Shown: one piece after another, positions 38,342 to 47,644 of the stretch
Layout: every line of letters begins with the position of its first letter
Numbering within the stretch: the stretch's first letter is position 1
Source of the DNA: Lacticaseibacillus parakribbianus
GTDB lineage: Bacteria; Bacillota; Bacilli; Lactobacillales; Lactobacillaceae
Direction: 5' to 3'
DNA: 64,000 nt
Assembly: GCF_025490915.1 (NCBI RefSeq)
Contig: NZ_JANQBA010000008.1
Span: forward strand, 55,162-119,161
The notes under the pieces: generated by a model
What the model saw: only the letters and a program-made list of their open reading frames with translations
Database searches by the model: none
Told to the model about the DNA's origin: nothing
Made by a program: the position numbers and the translations under genes

Positions 38342-40330
38342 ATGAACAGACGTAAAATTGCCAGTGGCGTCGGGGTGGTCCTGCTGGCCCTGGCGATGGC
38401 GCTTAGCATTGCGCCGAACAGCGGCGTCGGGGCGACTGGGCCAGACCGCCCGGCCGGTGCGGCGCTACCGGCCACCGGGCGGGCGGCACAGCGGCGGGAG
38501 ACCGCGGCGACCCAGAACACGGCGACCGCGGCCACACCGGCCAAGACCGCGTCACCCGCGGCTGCACAAGCCGAGCAGCCTTTGGCTAACACCTACGCCA
38601 CGGTGGTGAAGCGCGGGTACAGCTTTTGGCGAACGCTGACCTGGCAGGCCGCCGGGCAGCGCAGTGACGCCTACTTGAACCACACGCTGGTGGCGGTGTC
38701 ACAGACTCGCCACCGCAACGGCAGCCTGTACTACCGCCTGGCCACGGCCGCCGGGCAGGTGATCGGCTACATCAACGCCGAGGCCCTGGCTGTCGGCACC
38801 AATCCCGGTGGCGTGGCGCAACCCTTCAATCGTTACGCGACGGTTACCACCAAGGCCAACTACACCATCTGGCGCGACCTGCGCTTCCAGGCCGTCGCGG
38901 CGCTGACGCCGGCGGTTGTCCACCAGACCTTCCTGGCCAAAACCGTCAGCTACCACAAAAACGGGGCGGCGTATTACGCCTTGTACCGCGGCGGTCAGTT
39001 TTTCGGCTACCTCAACCAGGCGGCGGTGACGATCGCGGCCAGCCCGGCCGGCGCCGCGATGCCAATGGCGCAATACGCGACGACCACGGCCGCCAGCCGC
39101 TACACCATCTGGGGCGGCTTCGACTGGGCCAAGAAGCTGGCCGCGACGGCGCCGAACGCCCCGCAGACCTACTAGGTGCGTTACGCGTATCACCACAGCA
39201 ACGGGGCGACCTACTACTCGCTGTACCAAAACGGCAAGTGGCGCGGCTACGTCAACGCCGAGGCGATGACCCTGGCGGCCACCAGCCGCGGGGCCGCGCT
39301 TGCGGTTCACCGGGTGGTCACCGTGACCAAGCCGCTTTACACCATCTGGCATGATTTGACGATGCGAGCCGCGCAGACCGACACGACCGCAGCGATTCAC
39401 CAGACTTACGTGGCGACGCAGCGCTTCGTGGCCGAGTACGGGGCGGCCTACTACCTGCTGGCAACGGACCGCGGGCAGCCGGTCGGCTACGTCAACGCCG
39501 AGGCGGTGACGGTGGCCACCGGGCGGCAGGGGTTCCCGGCCGAGGACAGTCGAGAGGTGCTGCTCAAGGCCGGGTACACGCTGTGGCAAAATTTTGCCTG
39601 GCGGCCTCGCGCCAAGCAGGCCAGCGGCTATTCGCGCCAAATCCTTGAGGTGCGACGCGACTACACCCACCTCAACGGCAGCCGCTACGCCTCGGTTTAT
39701 ACCAAAAGCGGCCAGTGGTGCGGCTACGTCAACGTCAACGGGTTGACCCCGGCCGGCGAGTGGCGCCCGAACAACGGCCAGCTGCGCTACTACGACAACC
39801 TCAAGGGCCGCGACACCAAGTCCTATACGGTAACGTACTTCAGTCAGCTGGATTCGCGCTGGGCCCACCAAACGTACGGTGGCTACGCGTTTGGGCCCAG
39901 CGGCTGCGGCATGACTGCCTTGGCAATGGTGCTGGCCGGCTACGGCCGGGCCGTGACGCCGGTGACCACGGCGAGTTACGGCTTTGAACACGCCGAGTTC
40001 AACCACGACGGGGCCGGCACCTGCCAGTCCACGCTGGTGACGGTGGCGTCGCGCTTCGGCCTCGACTGGCGCGTGATGACCTCAGCCAGCGAGCTGACCA
40101 GCTACCTGAAGCAGGGCTACCCGGCGACGGTGTGCCTGGACCTCGGCGGTTACCGCCACATCGTCGTGCTTCACGGCTATGCCGCCGGCAAAACCACGGT
40201 GGCCGATCCCTACGCCAACCGGCTATTTTCGGGTCAGCACACGGTGGCCGAAATCTGGGGTAAGCTGTCTTGGTTGCAGGGCAACCGCGAGATGGGGGCC
40301 TCTGCGGCGGTGGTTTACTTCGCCAGGTAA
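38342..40330 (+). pseudogene. Paralogue of 36078..38156 interrupted by in-frame TAG (39173-39175)
   Basis: 38342-39172 and 39176-40330 are the same frame; PQTY*VRYAYHHSNGATYYSLYQNGKWRGYVNAEAMTLAATSRGAA aligns to PETYQVREAYYHSSGATYYSLYQNGTWQGYINAAATTLAATSRGAA in the intact neighbour. Confidence 0.88.
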
Positions 40331-40332
40331 CG

Positions 40333-40794
40333 CAAAAACGGGTTCTCACCCAAGGCGCGCTCGTCTGCGTCGAGGTGGGGACCCGTTTTGCGTCCGGTGG
40401 CCAGCAATCACCGCCGGACGCGCCGAAGCCACCGCGGGGTCAAATCCGCGGTGGCCTCGGTATTTTGATTGGTTGGTTGTGACATTCGTGGTCGGCTCGG
40501 GGCCTTGTGGTACAGACTTGAGCCGCTTGGAACAAGCCACGCACCAAGCCCCTCCGCAGCTACCTCGCAAGCGAGTAGGAGAGACAGTGTGACTGCGCGT
40601 GGGTGGTGGCGTACACCCTGGTATTCGGGCCCATCGAGGGGCGCCGTAACGCGAAAACACGTGTGTTGAAAGCCAGGTTCGGCTTGGTATGGGCGGGGGT
40701 ACTGGAGATGCTTATGCTCCGGCCTTTCCCCCTGGGGCAGTGGACGCGCAACGACCAAGGCCTTTGGCCGCCTCCCTGTCCTAGAATAATCATC
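40333..40794 (-). ncRNA. Candidate structured noncoding RNA, copy A (about 460 nt to terminator)
   Basis: Minus-strand TTGACG-N17-TACACT promoter; start at gATGATTATTCT; homologous to 7239-7633; ends in aacgggt...acccgttttt hairpin near 40333. Confidence 0.62.
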
Positions 40795-40801
40795 CACAGT
40801 C

Positions 40802-40830
40802 AGTGTAAGCCCTGCCATTTTAGCCGTCAA
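40802..40830 (-). promoter_or_regulatory. Sigma-A promoter for structured RNA copy A
   Basis: Minus strand TTGACG (40830-40825)-N17-TACACT (40807-40802). Confidence 0.65.
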
Positions 40831-40910
40831 CTTTGAAGCTCGGCCGGTGGCGGCTGGACCAAAAAAGCAACCGCGGTTGGGCGGTTGCCGGTTGGGCTCG
40901 GGGCTGGTCG

Positions 40911-42023
40911 CTACGCCTCGGCGAAGGCCGTGGTCAGCTTGATTTCGTGAACCTTGAAGCGCAACGGCTCGATTGACGCCGTCGCCCATTGGGCCAGCAG
41001 CGGGTCGAGGTGCTGGCGGCGGTCGATCAAGGCGATGCCGCAGTCACCGCCGCCGGCCCCGGAGGACTTGGCGGCGGCGCCGAAGGACTCGGCGATTTCG
41101 CACAGCTGCTGCAAAGCAGGGGTTTCGATGGCGACACCCGAGCGGTGGCTCAGGTCCTCCAGCAGGCGGCGGTTGGCCCGGATGCCGGTTTGAATCGTGG
41201 CGATGGAGCCCTGTCGAAACCCGGTAATCAGGTCCTCGAGCACCTGCCGGCTGGCCGCCAGGAATTCGCGGTAGGCCGGCTGCTGATTGGCCTTGAAGAC
41301 GGCGATTTTGTCGACCAGGCGCGAGGTCGAGGCCGGCAGCCCGGTCCAGCCGATCAGCAAGGCGAGGTCTTCGGGCGCCTTGAGCAGCTCGACGGACAGC
41401 TGCGGCCAGTGCATCGCCAAGAGCGCCTTCAGGCTGTGGGTGCGTTGCATTTCGGCCAGCCACGCCTTGTCAAAGGAGCGGTAGGCGATCCAGCCACCGT
41501 ACACCGACGCGGCGATGTCGCCCAGCGACCCGTTGCCTTGGACGGCCAGGTGGGCGATGGCGGCGAGCTTGTAGACCTCGTCGTTGGTCATCTGCAGGTG
41601 ATAAAGCGCGTCCAGGGCCCGAACGGTGGCGACGGTGATGGCCGCCGAACTGCCCAGGCCGTACTTGCGACCGCTGGTGGAATCCAGCTCAGAGTCGACT
41701 TTCAAGTCGTAGACGGCCAGGCTTCGCCCCAGCTCGTGGGCGTATTGCTCCGTGTAGCGAATCGCGCTGAGAATGTAGTGAAACGGGTTGTCGCGGTTGT
41801 CAAAAACCATCTCGTCGCCGTTGCGCTGCCACATCAAGGCGTTTTCTTGGTACTGTTCGGACACAATGCTGCCGACGTCTGTTGTCTCCGTCACGGTGAC
41901 GGTGACGAATTGGTCCAAGGCCACAATAATCGCGGGGTAGCCCGTCTCCACGACCGCGTACTCTCCGGCAATGAACAACTTGCCCGGTGCCTGCGCTGTT
42001 ACCACATCATCAGTTCCCTTCAC
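40911..42023 (-). CDS. mvaK2: Phosphomevalonate kinase
   Basis: APGKLFIAGEYAVVETGYPAIIVALDQ, YGLGSSAAITVATVRAL, AKSSGAGGGDCGIAL. Confidence 0.92.
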   Translation of the reverse strand: MKGTDDVVTAQAPGKLFIAGEYAVVETGYPAIIVALDQFVTVTVTETTDVGSIVSEQYQENALMWQRNGDEMVFDNRDNPFHYILSAIRYTEQYAHELGRSLAVYDLKVDSELDSTSGRKYGLGSSAAITVATVRALDALYHLQMTNDEVYKLAAIAHLAVQGNGSLGDIAASVYGGWIAYRSFDKAWLAEMQRTHSLKALLAMHWPQLSVELLKAPEDLALLIGWTGLPASTSRLVDKIAVFKANQQPAYREFLAASRQVLEDLITGFRQGSIATIQTGIRANRRLLEDLSHRSGVAIETPALQQLCEIAESFGAAAKSSGAGGGDCGIALIDRRQHLDPLLAQWATASIEPLRFKVHEIKLTTAFAEA

Positions 42024-42043
42024 TCAAAAAATCGCCTCGCACC

Positions 42044-42718
42044 TTAGTGGGAGGTCGTGCTGTTAATGCCACGCTGCGCGACGATGACGATCACGCTTTG
42101 CGCGAAAATCGCTAGGTCGCGGCGCAGCGAGTAGGTGGCCGCGTACTCGCCGTCGTAGGCCGCCTTGGTCGGATTGGCCAGCTCGTTGCGCCCGTTGATC
42201 TGGGCCAGCCCGGTGATGCCGGGCCGGACGCGATCCGCCCCGTTGGCCCGGCGCAGCCGCAGCACCTCGGCGTCGGTGGCGGCCAGCGGCCGCGGCCCGA
42301 CCATGCTCATTTTGCCGCTCAGCACGTTGAAAAACTGCGGCAGCTCGTCCAAAGACGACTTGCGCAAAAAGCGGCCGAGCGGGGTGACGAAGCTGGCCAT
42401 CGACTCCTTGGTGAAGTCCTTGTTGGCCTTCACCGGTGCGTCTTGAACCATCGTGCGGTACTTGATGATGACGAACGGTTGGCTGTCTTGGCCGAAGCGC
42501 TGCTGGCGAAAGAAGATCGGCCCAGGGCTGGTCGCCTTGACCAACAAGGCAATCAAAAGCATCGGAATCGCGGCGACCAGCAGGCCGGCGGTGGCCAATA
42601 AAATGTCGCACAGGCGCTTGCCACAGCGCCGATACACCGTCAGGGGCGGTGCCGGCGTCACAGGCGTAATGGCTTCAAGCGTGGCCTGTTCAGCCTGATC
42701 CGAATTTTCTTGACTCAT
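42044..42718 (-). CDS. Undecaprenyl-phosphate sugar phosphotransferase (priming glycosyltransferase)
   Basis: RCGKRLCDILLATAGLL, ATSPGPIFFRQQRFG, SLDELPQFFNVLSGKMSMVGPRPL, RPGITGLAQINGRNE. Confidence 0.95.
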   Translation of the reverse strand: MSQENSDQAEQATLEAITPVTPAPPLTVYRRCGKRLCDILLATAGLLVAAIPMLLIALLVKATSPGPIFFRQQRFGQDSQPFVIIKYRTMVQDAPVKANKDFTKESMASFVTPLGRFLRKSSLDELPQFFNVLSGKMSMVGPRPLAATDAEVLRLRRANGADRVRPGITGLAQINGRNELANPTKAAYDGEYAATYSLRRDLAIFAQSVIVIVAQRGINSTTSH

Positions 42719-43098
42719 TGCGCGTGTGGCCTCCCGACGGGTCGCCTCGACAGCGACGTGAATTGCGTATCATGACACATGTTACAAGTATAGCAAATTA
42801 TGCGCCGCTGGCTGAGGGAACCATCAGAGTTTTAGTGGAATTTAAAAATTTTTTGCGCGAAAACCACTGCCTTCAGGGCCGCGTCGGGCGATTGGCTCGC
42901 GGCTTGACGCCCTCGGTGACTGAGTCGGGCGCGGCCCAAGCCCCGGCGCCGCGGCTCATTCGATCGCGCAACCCGGCGCATTTCGGCGCCGGGGGCCGAC
43001 TTTGCGGGGGCCGGCAGCGCCTCATGCACGTGTTGTGGCTATCCTTTCGCCCCTGAATGCGGTATCTTAGAGGTATCTCAAGTATGGAGGGATTTCAC

Positions 43099-44010
43099 AT
43101 GAAAGTTCGTAAGGCCGTGATTCCGGCCGCGGGGCTTGGCACCCGCTTTTTGCCGGCCACCAAGGCGCTGGCCAAGGAGATGCTGCCGATCGTCGACAAG
43201 CCGACCATCCAGTTCATCGTCGAGGAGGCCAAGGCCTCGGGCATCGAGGACATCTTAATCGTCGAGGGCAAGCAGAAGCGCTCGATTGAAGACCACTTCG
43301 ACTCCGCCCCCGAGCTCGAGCAAAACCTCGAGGCTAAGGGCAAGACCGCGCTGCTGCAGATGGTCAAAGACACCACGGACATCGGCGTCAACATCTTCTT
43401 CGTGCGGCAGCCCTACCCCAACGGCCTGGGCGACGCGGTGCGGCTGGCCAAGTCCTTCATCGCCGGCGAACCCTTCGTCGTGATGCTGGGCGACGACTTG
43501 ATGCAAGACCAGGTGCCACTGACCAAGCAGCTGATCGACGAGTACGAACGCACCCACGCCTCGATTCTGGCGGTCAAAAAGGTCCCGCACAACGAGGTCT
43601 CGGCCTATGGGGTGATCGACCCGGAAAGCGAGGTCACCAAGGGCCTGTACAACGTGCGGAAGTTCGTCGAGAAGCCGGCGGTCGAAGACGCACCGTCGGA
43701 CCTGGCGATCATCGGCCGCTACCTCCTGACGCCCGAGATCTTCGACATCCTGGACAACCAGAAGCCGGGCAAGGGCAACGAAATTCAGCTGACCGACGCG
43801 ATCGACACGCTGAACCAGACCCAGCGCGTGTTTGCCCACGAGTTCACCGGCGACCGCTACGACGTCGGCAACAAGTTCGGCTTCGTGGAGACCACCATCG
43901 AGTACGGCCTGACCCACCCGGAGGTCAAAGACGAGCTGCGCGCCTACATCCTGAAGCTGGCCGACCGGCTGCGCCAGGAAGACGCCGCCACGCCACCCCA
44001 GCAGGACTGA
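43099..44010 (+). CDS. galU: UTP-glucose-1-phosphate uridylyltransferase
   Basis: [47 protein letters not shown] 43099 with SD ggaggg. Confidence 0.97.
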   Translation: MKVRKAVIPAAGLGTRFLPATKALAKEMLPIVDKPTIQFIVEEAKASGIEDILIVEGKQKRSIEDHFDSAPELEQNLEAKGKTALLQMVKDTTDIGVNIFFVRQPYPNGLGDAVRLAKSFIAGEPFVVMLGDDLMQDQVPLTKQLIDEYERTHASILAVKKVPHNEVSAYGVIDPESEVTKGLYNVRKFVEKPAVEDAPSDLAIIGRYLLTPEIFDILDNQKPGKGNEIQLTDAIDTLNQTQRVFAHEFTGDRYDVGNKFGFVETTIEYGLTHPEVKDELRAYILKLADRLRQEDAATPPQQD

Positions 44011-44013
44011 GCC

Positions 44014-44065
44014 GCAAAAAGAGACTGAACCCCCGCACATCGCGGTCGGCTCAGTCTCTTTTGGT
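44014..44065. terminator. Bidirectional terminator after galU
   Basis: aaaaagagactgaac...ggctcagtctctttt. Confidence 0.8.
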
Positions 44066-44074
44066 TTGTCGGCC

Positions 44075-44236
44075 TCACAAGGTGGCGAGGGCCACCACCA
44101 CCGCGCCGGCGACCAGCAGGCCGGACGCCGCCCACAGTAAGCCCTTGGCCCGGCCGCCCAGGTGCAGGCGCTTGGCCAACAGCCCCGTCACCACCAGCAG
44201 GCCACAGGCCGCTAAAAGCGGCGCCAGCGCGGCCAT
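44075..44236 (-). CDS. Small membrane protein (53 aa), not in the supplied ORF track
   Basis: MAALAPLLAACGLLVVTGLLAKRLHLGGRAKGLLWAASGLLVAGAVVVALATL; start overlaps the stop of the upstream gene (TGATG). Confidence 0.5.
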   Translation of the reverse strand: MAALAPLLAACGLLVVTGLLAKRLHLGGRAKGLLWAASGLLVAGAVVVALATL

Positions 44237-45057
44237 CACTGCAACCGGTGGAGCGTGATGATTGTCTGCCGGTCGAAGGGCCGGTCGGGTGTCATCATGA
44301 AGTTGCCGTTTTGCGGTCGAATGCCGACGGCGACGTGGGGCTGGCCCAAGATGCCGTTGAAGCAGTTGGTTTCGCCGACCTCGGGGAAGGTGGTGACCTC
44401 AAGTCCCTTGGCGTCGGTTTCAAGCGACAGCGACCATTTTTTGCCAATGAGGCTGGCGGTTTGGGACTCCGACCGCACCGGCCGGTCCGTTGGCAGGGCC
44501 ACCCGCTCGGCGTCCAGGCGCAGCTTTTGGCTCATCACGGTTTGGGCCGGGTCGCCGGTCAGGACGAAGGGAATGTTGATCAGCGGTCGGCAGGGAATCG
44601 CGGCCGTGGTTTCGACGTGCCAATCGATGGTCCAGTGATTGTCTTGATCCAGCGTGTGCAACACGGAGATGCGCCGCTGTCCCGGCAGGCCATCGGCGCC
44701 GTCCGGCAGGTTCAACGTCAGGCGCAGTTGCACGTGGGTGTCATCTTGGGCGGTTGCGGCCTGCCAGTTCCAGTTCTGCCAGCCCGTGCGACCGGAATTC
44801 TCCGGCAGGTCGCCTTGCGAGCCGAACACCGGGCCGACGGTGGCGCCGAACAGCCCGGGCTCGTTGATGTAATCCTGGAAGGTGATGTAGCCCAACGTCA
44901 GGTTGGGGTTGTGCCCATCGCGGTCGGGCAGCCGCACCCGCGACACCCGGGCCCCGAAGGTCAAAAAGCTCAGGCTCATGCCGGCGTCGTTAGTCAGTGT
45001 GTATTGCGTGATGTTGTCGTCGCGCAGGCGAACGAAGGTGGCCGATTCAATTTGCAT
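44236..45057 (-). CDS. Aldose 1-epimerase family protein
   Basis: NDAGMSLSFLTFGARVSRVRLPDRDGHNPNLTLGYITFQDYI, FGATVGPVF; mutarotase-like. Confidence 0.85.
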   Translation of the reverse strand: MQIESATFVRLRDDNITQYTLTNDAGMSLSFLTFGARVSRVRLPDRDGHNPNLTLGYITFQDYINEPGLFGATVGPVFGSQGDLPENSGRTGWQNWNWQAATAQDDTHVQLRLTLNLPDGADGLPGQRRISVLHTLDQDNHWTIDWHVETTAAIPCRPLINIPFVLTGDPAQTVMSQKLRLDAERVALPTDRPVRSESQTASLIGKKWSLSLETDAKGLEVTTFPEVGETNCFNGILGQPHVAVGIRPQNGNFMMTPDRPFDRQTIITLHRLQ

Positions 45058-45230
45058 CTGTAACCGCTTCCTTTCATATCTGTTACAATCGTACCGAATT
45101 TAGCGGCGGGAATCAATGCTTTTTTACGCCGAACTGTTACGGTCACCGGTTGGTGAAAAGGGCTAGGCCAACGCACCGGATTCTGGTAGGCTTAGAGAGA
45201 TGAAACAAACGTTCGCCACAGGAGGTCACC

Positions 45231-45791
45231 ATGCAGCGCTTACTGAAAAAAATATACTGGTTGTGGACGGCCGGCTTCGCGCTGGCCTTGGGCTACGCCT
45301 TTTGGGGCCGGGCCTACTTCCTGGCCCTGCGGCCGCGGCTGGACCTGGCCGCCTTTGTGTTGATCGCCGGCTGGGCCGGCCTCAACGCGGTGCTGTTGTA
45401 CCGGCGGCACTTTCGCTACCGCGACCTGCAGATGGAGAAGGTCGACGCGATGGACGGCGAGGAGTTCGAGCATTTTTGCGCGTATGTGCTGCGGCGCAAC
45501 GGCTTTAAGCGCATCCAGGTCACCCAGCTGTCCGGGGATCAGGGCATCGACGTGATCGCCCGCAAAAACAAGAAGTCCGTTGGCTTTCAGTGCAAGCGAT
45601 ACACCGGCTTTGTCGGCAACAAGGCGGTGCAGGAGGTCTGGACCGGCCACAACTTCTACAAGCTGGACGAAGCGGCGGTAATCACCAACTCCGAGTTCAG
45701 CGACGCGGCCAAGGAGCTGGCCGACGACCTCGGCGTCATGCTGATCGACCGGCCGCGGCTGCGCCGGCTGATGCGGCGGCTGCCGAGCTGA
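45231..45791 (+). CDS. Membrane-anchored restriction endonuclease-like protein (Mrr_cat)
   Basis: Two N-terminal TM helices; MDGEEFEHFCAYVLRRNGFKRIQVTQLSGDQGIDVIARKNKKSVGFQCKRY (D-QxK nuclease core). Confidence 0.87.
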   Translation: MQRLLKKIYWLWTAGFALALGYAFWGRAYFLALRPRLDLAAFVLIAGWAGLNAVLLYRRHFRYRDLQMEKVDAMDGEEFEHFCAYVLRRNGFKRIQVTQLSGDQGIDVIARKNKKSVGFQCKRYTGFVGNKAVQEVWTGHNFYKLDEAAVITNSEFSDAAKELADDLGVMLIDRPRLRRLMRRLPS

Positions 45792-46028
45792 AAAACCGCC
45801 GGGCGACGCCGGGTCAGCGCGAGGCGGGGCCGGCGCCAGCGGTGGTTGACCGGCTGGCGCTGGGTCGCGTGGCGTTTGGCGGTCACTGCGCCTGCTGCTT
45901 GATGGCGGCTGGCGGCCACTGCGCCTGTTGAGTCGCGGCGGCGGGTTGCCGCGGCCCGAGGAGGCGCCGGGTCACAGACTCAAGCCTTGGCGGCGCCGGC
46001 AAGGCTTAGTCTTGGGCCCGGGCCGCGC

Positions 46029-46325
46029 TCAGTTGACCACCAGGGCCTGGGCGCGTTGCTGGAAGCCAAAGGCCGGCACCGGGCCGGTCGGAGTCTGCAG
46101 GTAGACGTAGCGGTTGCGCAGCTCGGGCCGGTCCAGCAGCACCCGCAGCTCCCACAGGCGGTGCGGGTGACCGCCTGCTTTGGGCAACAAGGTGAGGCGC
46201 GGGGCGTCCAGCACGGTGGCGAGTTCGTAGGTCGCAATGTTGGCCACCACTTCGCCGCTTTGCATCTGCACGGCTGTGTTTTGGTTGTAGTCGGCGAGAA
46301 GCGCCAGCAGGTCGATCACGCGCAT
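46029..46325 (-). CDS. Hypothetical protein
   Basis: 98 aa MRVIDLLALLADYNQNTAVQMQSGEVVANIATYELATVL; ggaggcg SD. Confidence 0.6.
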   Translation of the reverse strand: MRVIDLLALLADYNQNTAVQMQSGEVVANIATYELATVLDAPRLTLLPKAGGHPHRLWELRVLLDRPELRNRYVYLQTPTGPVPAFGFQQRAQALVVN

Positions 46326-46468
46326 GTCGCGCCTCCGTTCGGGTTTTTGTCCATGATAAACCCCCTCGCGCGCAAATGCTAAGTTTTTCTTAGCGGCGGT
46401 GCCGGGAGTGGGGCCGCTTGCTATACTAGAAGGCATGACAAGAGGTAGTGCGACCACAGGGAGGAAAT

Positions 46469-47644
46469 ATGACTGAAGTTGTGATTCTAAGCGCCGCCCG
46501 GACGCCGATCGGCCGGTTGGGCGGCGCCTTGGCCGGGATGTCGGCGGTGGCGCTTGGCACGGTGGCGGCCAAGGCCGCGATTGAACGCGCCGGGCTTGCC
46601 CCGACCGACCTCGACCAGGCGGTGTTCGGCAACGTGCTGCAGGCCAACGGTGGCCAAAACGTGGCGCGACAGATCGCCCTGCAAAGCGGCATGGGGACCG
46701 ATAGCTCCGCGATGACCATCAACGAGGTCTGCGGCTCAGGGCTCAAGGCCGTGCGGCTGGGCCAAAGCGCGATTCTTTTGGGCGACGCCGACGCGGTGCT
46801 GGTCGGCGGCACCGAAAGCATGAGCCAAACGCCGTACTACGCACCCGACCTGCGCTTCGGCCACAAGTTCGGCAGCGTCGCCTTCGTCGATGGCCTACAG
46901 CGCGACGGGCTGACCGACGCCTTCACCGGCGAGCCGATGGGCATCACCGCCGAGAACGTCGCGGCCCAGTTCGACGTGTCGCGAAAGGCCCAAGACGCCT
47001 TCGCGTTGGCCTCGCACCGAAAGGCGGTGGCGGCCCAGGCGGCCGGCGATTTTGACGCCGAAATTGTGCCGGTGACGGTGCAGACGCGCCGCGGCCCGGT
47101 GGCAGTCGTTAGAGACGAGGGACCGCGGCCGGACACCAGCGCGGCCAAGCTCGCGGCGCTGGCGCCGGCCTACAAGCCAGACGGCACGGTGACGGCCGGC
47201 AACGCCTCTGGCATCAACGACGGCGCCGCCGCCTTGGTGCTGATGCGCAAGGACCTGGCCGAAAGCCGCGGCCTGCCGTACCTGGCGACGATTGCCGGCT
47301 ACAGCGAAGGCGGCATCGACCCCAACTTCATGGGTTACGCGCCCAAGCGGGTGATCGAGAAGCTGTTGGCCAAGACCCACAGCACCATGGCCGACATCGA
47401 CCTCTTTGAGATCAACGAGGCATTTGCGGCGCAAAGCGTCGCCGTGGCCACCGAGCTGGCCGTGCCTGCTGCCAAGCTCAACGTGGCCGGCGGGGCGATC
47501 GCGCTGGGGCATCCGCTCGGCGCCTCCGGGGCCCGGGTGCTGACGACGCTTTTGGCGGCGTTTGACCGCCGCGGGGCGAAAACGGGCATCGCGGCGCTTT
47601 GCGTCGGCGGTGGCATCGGCGTCGCGATGCAGGTTCGCCGGTGA
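46469..47644 (+). CDS. Acetyl-CoA C-acetyltransferase (thiolase)
   Basis: VILSAARTPIGRLGGALAG, NEVCGSGLKAV, GGAIALGHPLGASGARVL, CVGGGIGVAMQV. Confidence 0.96.
   Translation: MTEVVILSAARTPIGRLGGALAGMSAVALGTVAAKAAIERAGLAPTDLDQAVFGNVLQANGGQNVARQIALQSGMGTDSSAMTINEVCGSGLKAVRLGQSAILLGDADAVLVGGTESMSQTPYYAPDLRFGHKFGSVAFVDGLQRDGLTDAFTGEPMGITAENVAAQFDVSRKAQDAFALASHRKAVAAQAAGDFDAEIVPVTVQTRRGPVAVVRDEGPRPDTSAAKLAALAPAYKPDGTVTAGNASGINDGAAALVLMRKDLAESRGLPYLATIAGYSEGGIDPNFMGYAPKRVIEKLLAKTHSTMADIDLFEINEAFAAQSVAVATELAVPAAKLNVAGGAIALGHPLGASGARVLTTLLAAFDRRGAKTGIAALCVGGGIGVAMQVRR

Noticed and set aside
40560-40793. 77-aa ORF MIILGQGGGQRPWS... starting at the first ATG of RNA copy A, with a partly alignable MIILARGGSIRPQ... 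in copy B
   Set aside because: No SD (ATG is at the predicted 5' end), copy B stops at a different point, substitutions are not biased to third codon positions, and stems covary; RNA explanation preferred. Leaderless translation not strictly excluded.
40408-40989. 193-aa minus-strand ORF covering RNA copy A
   Set aside because: Runs through the promoter and hairpins, no domain character, not conserved in copy B
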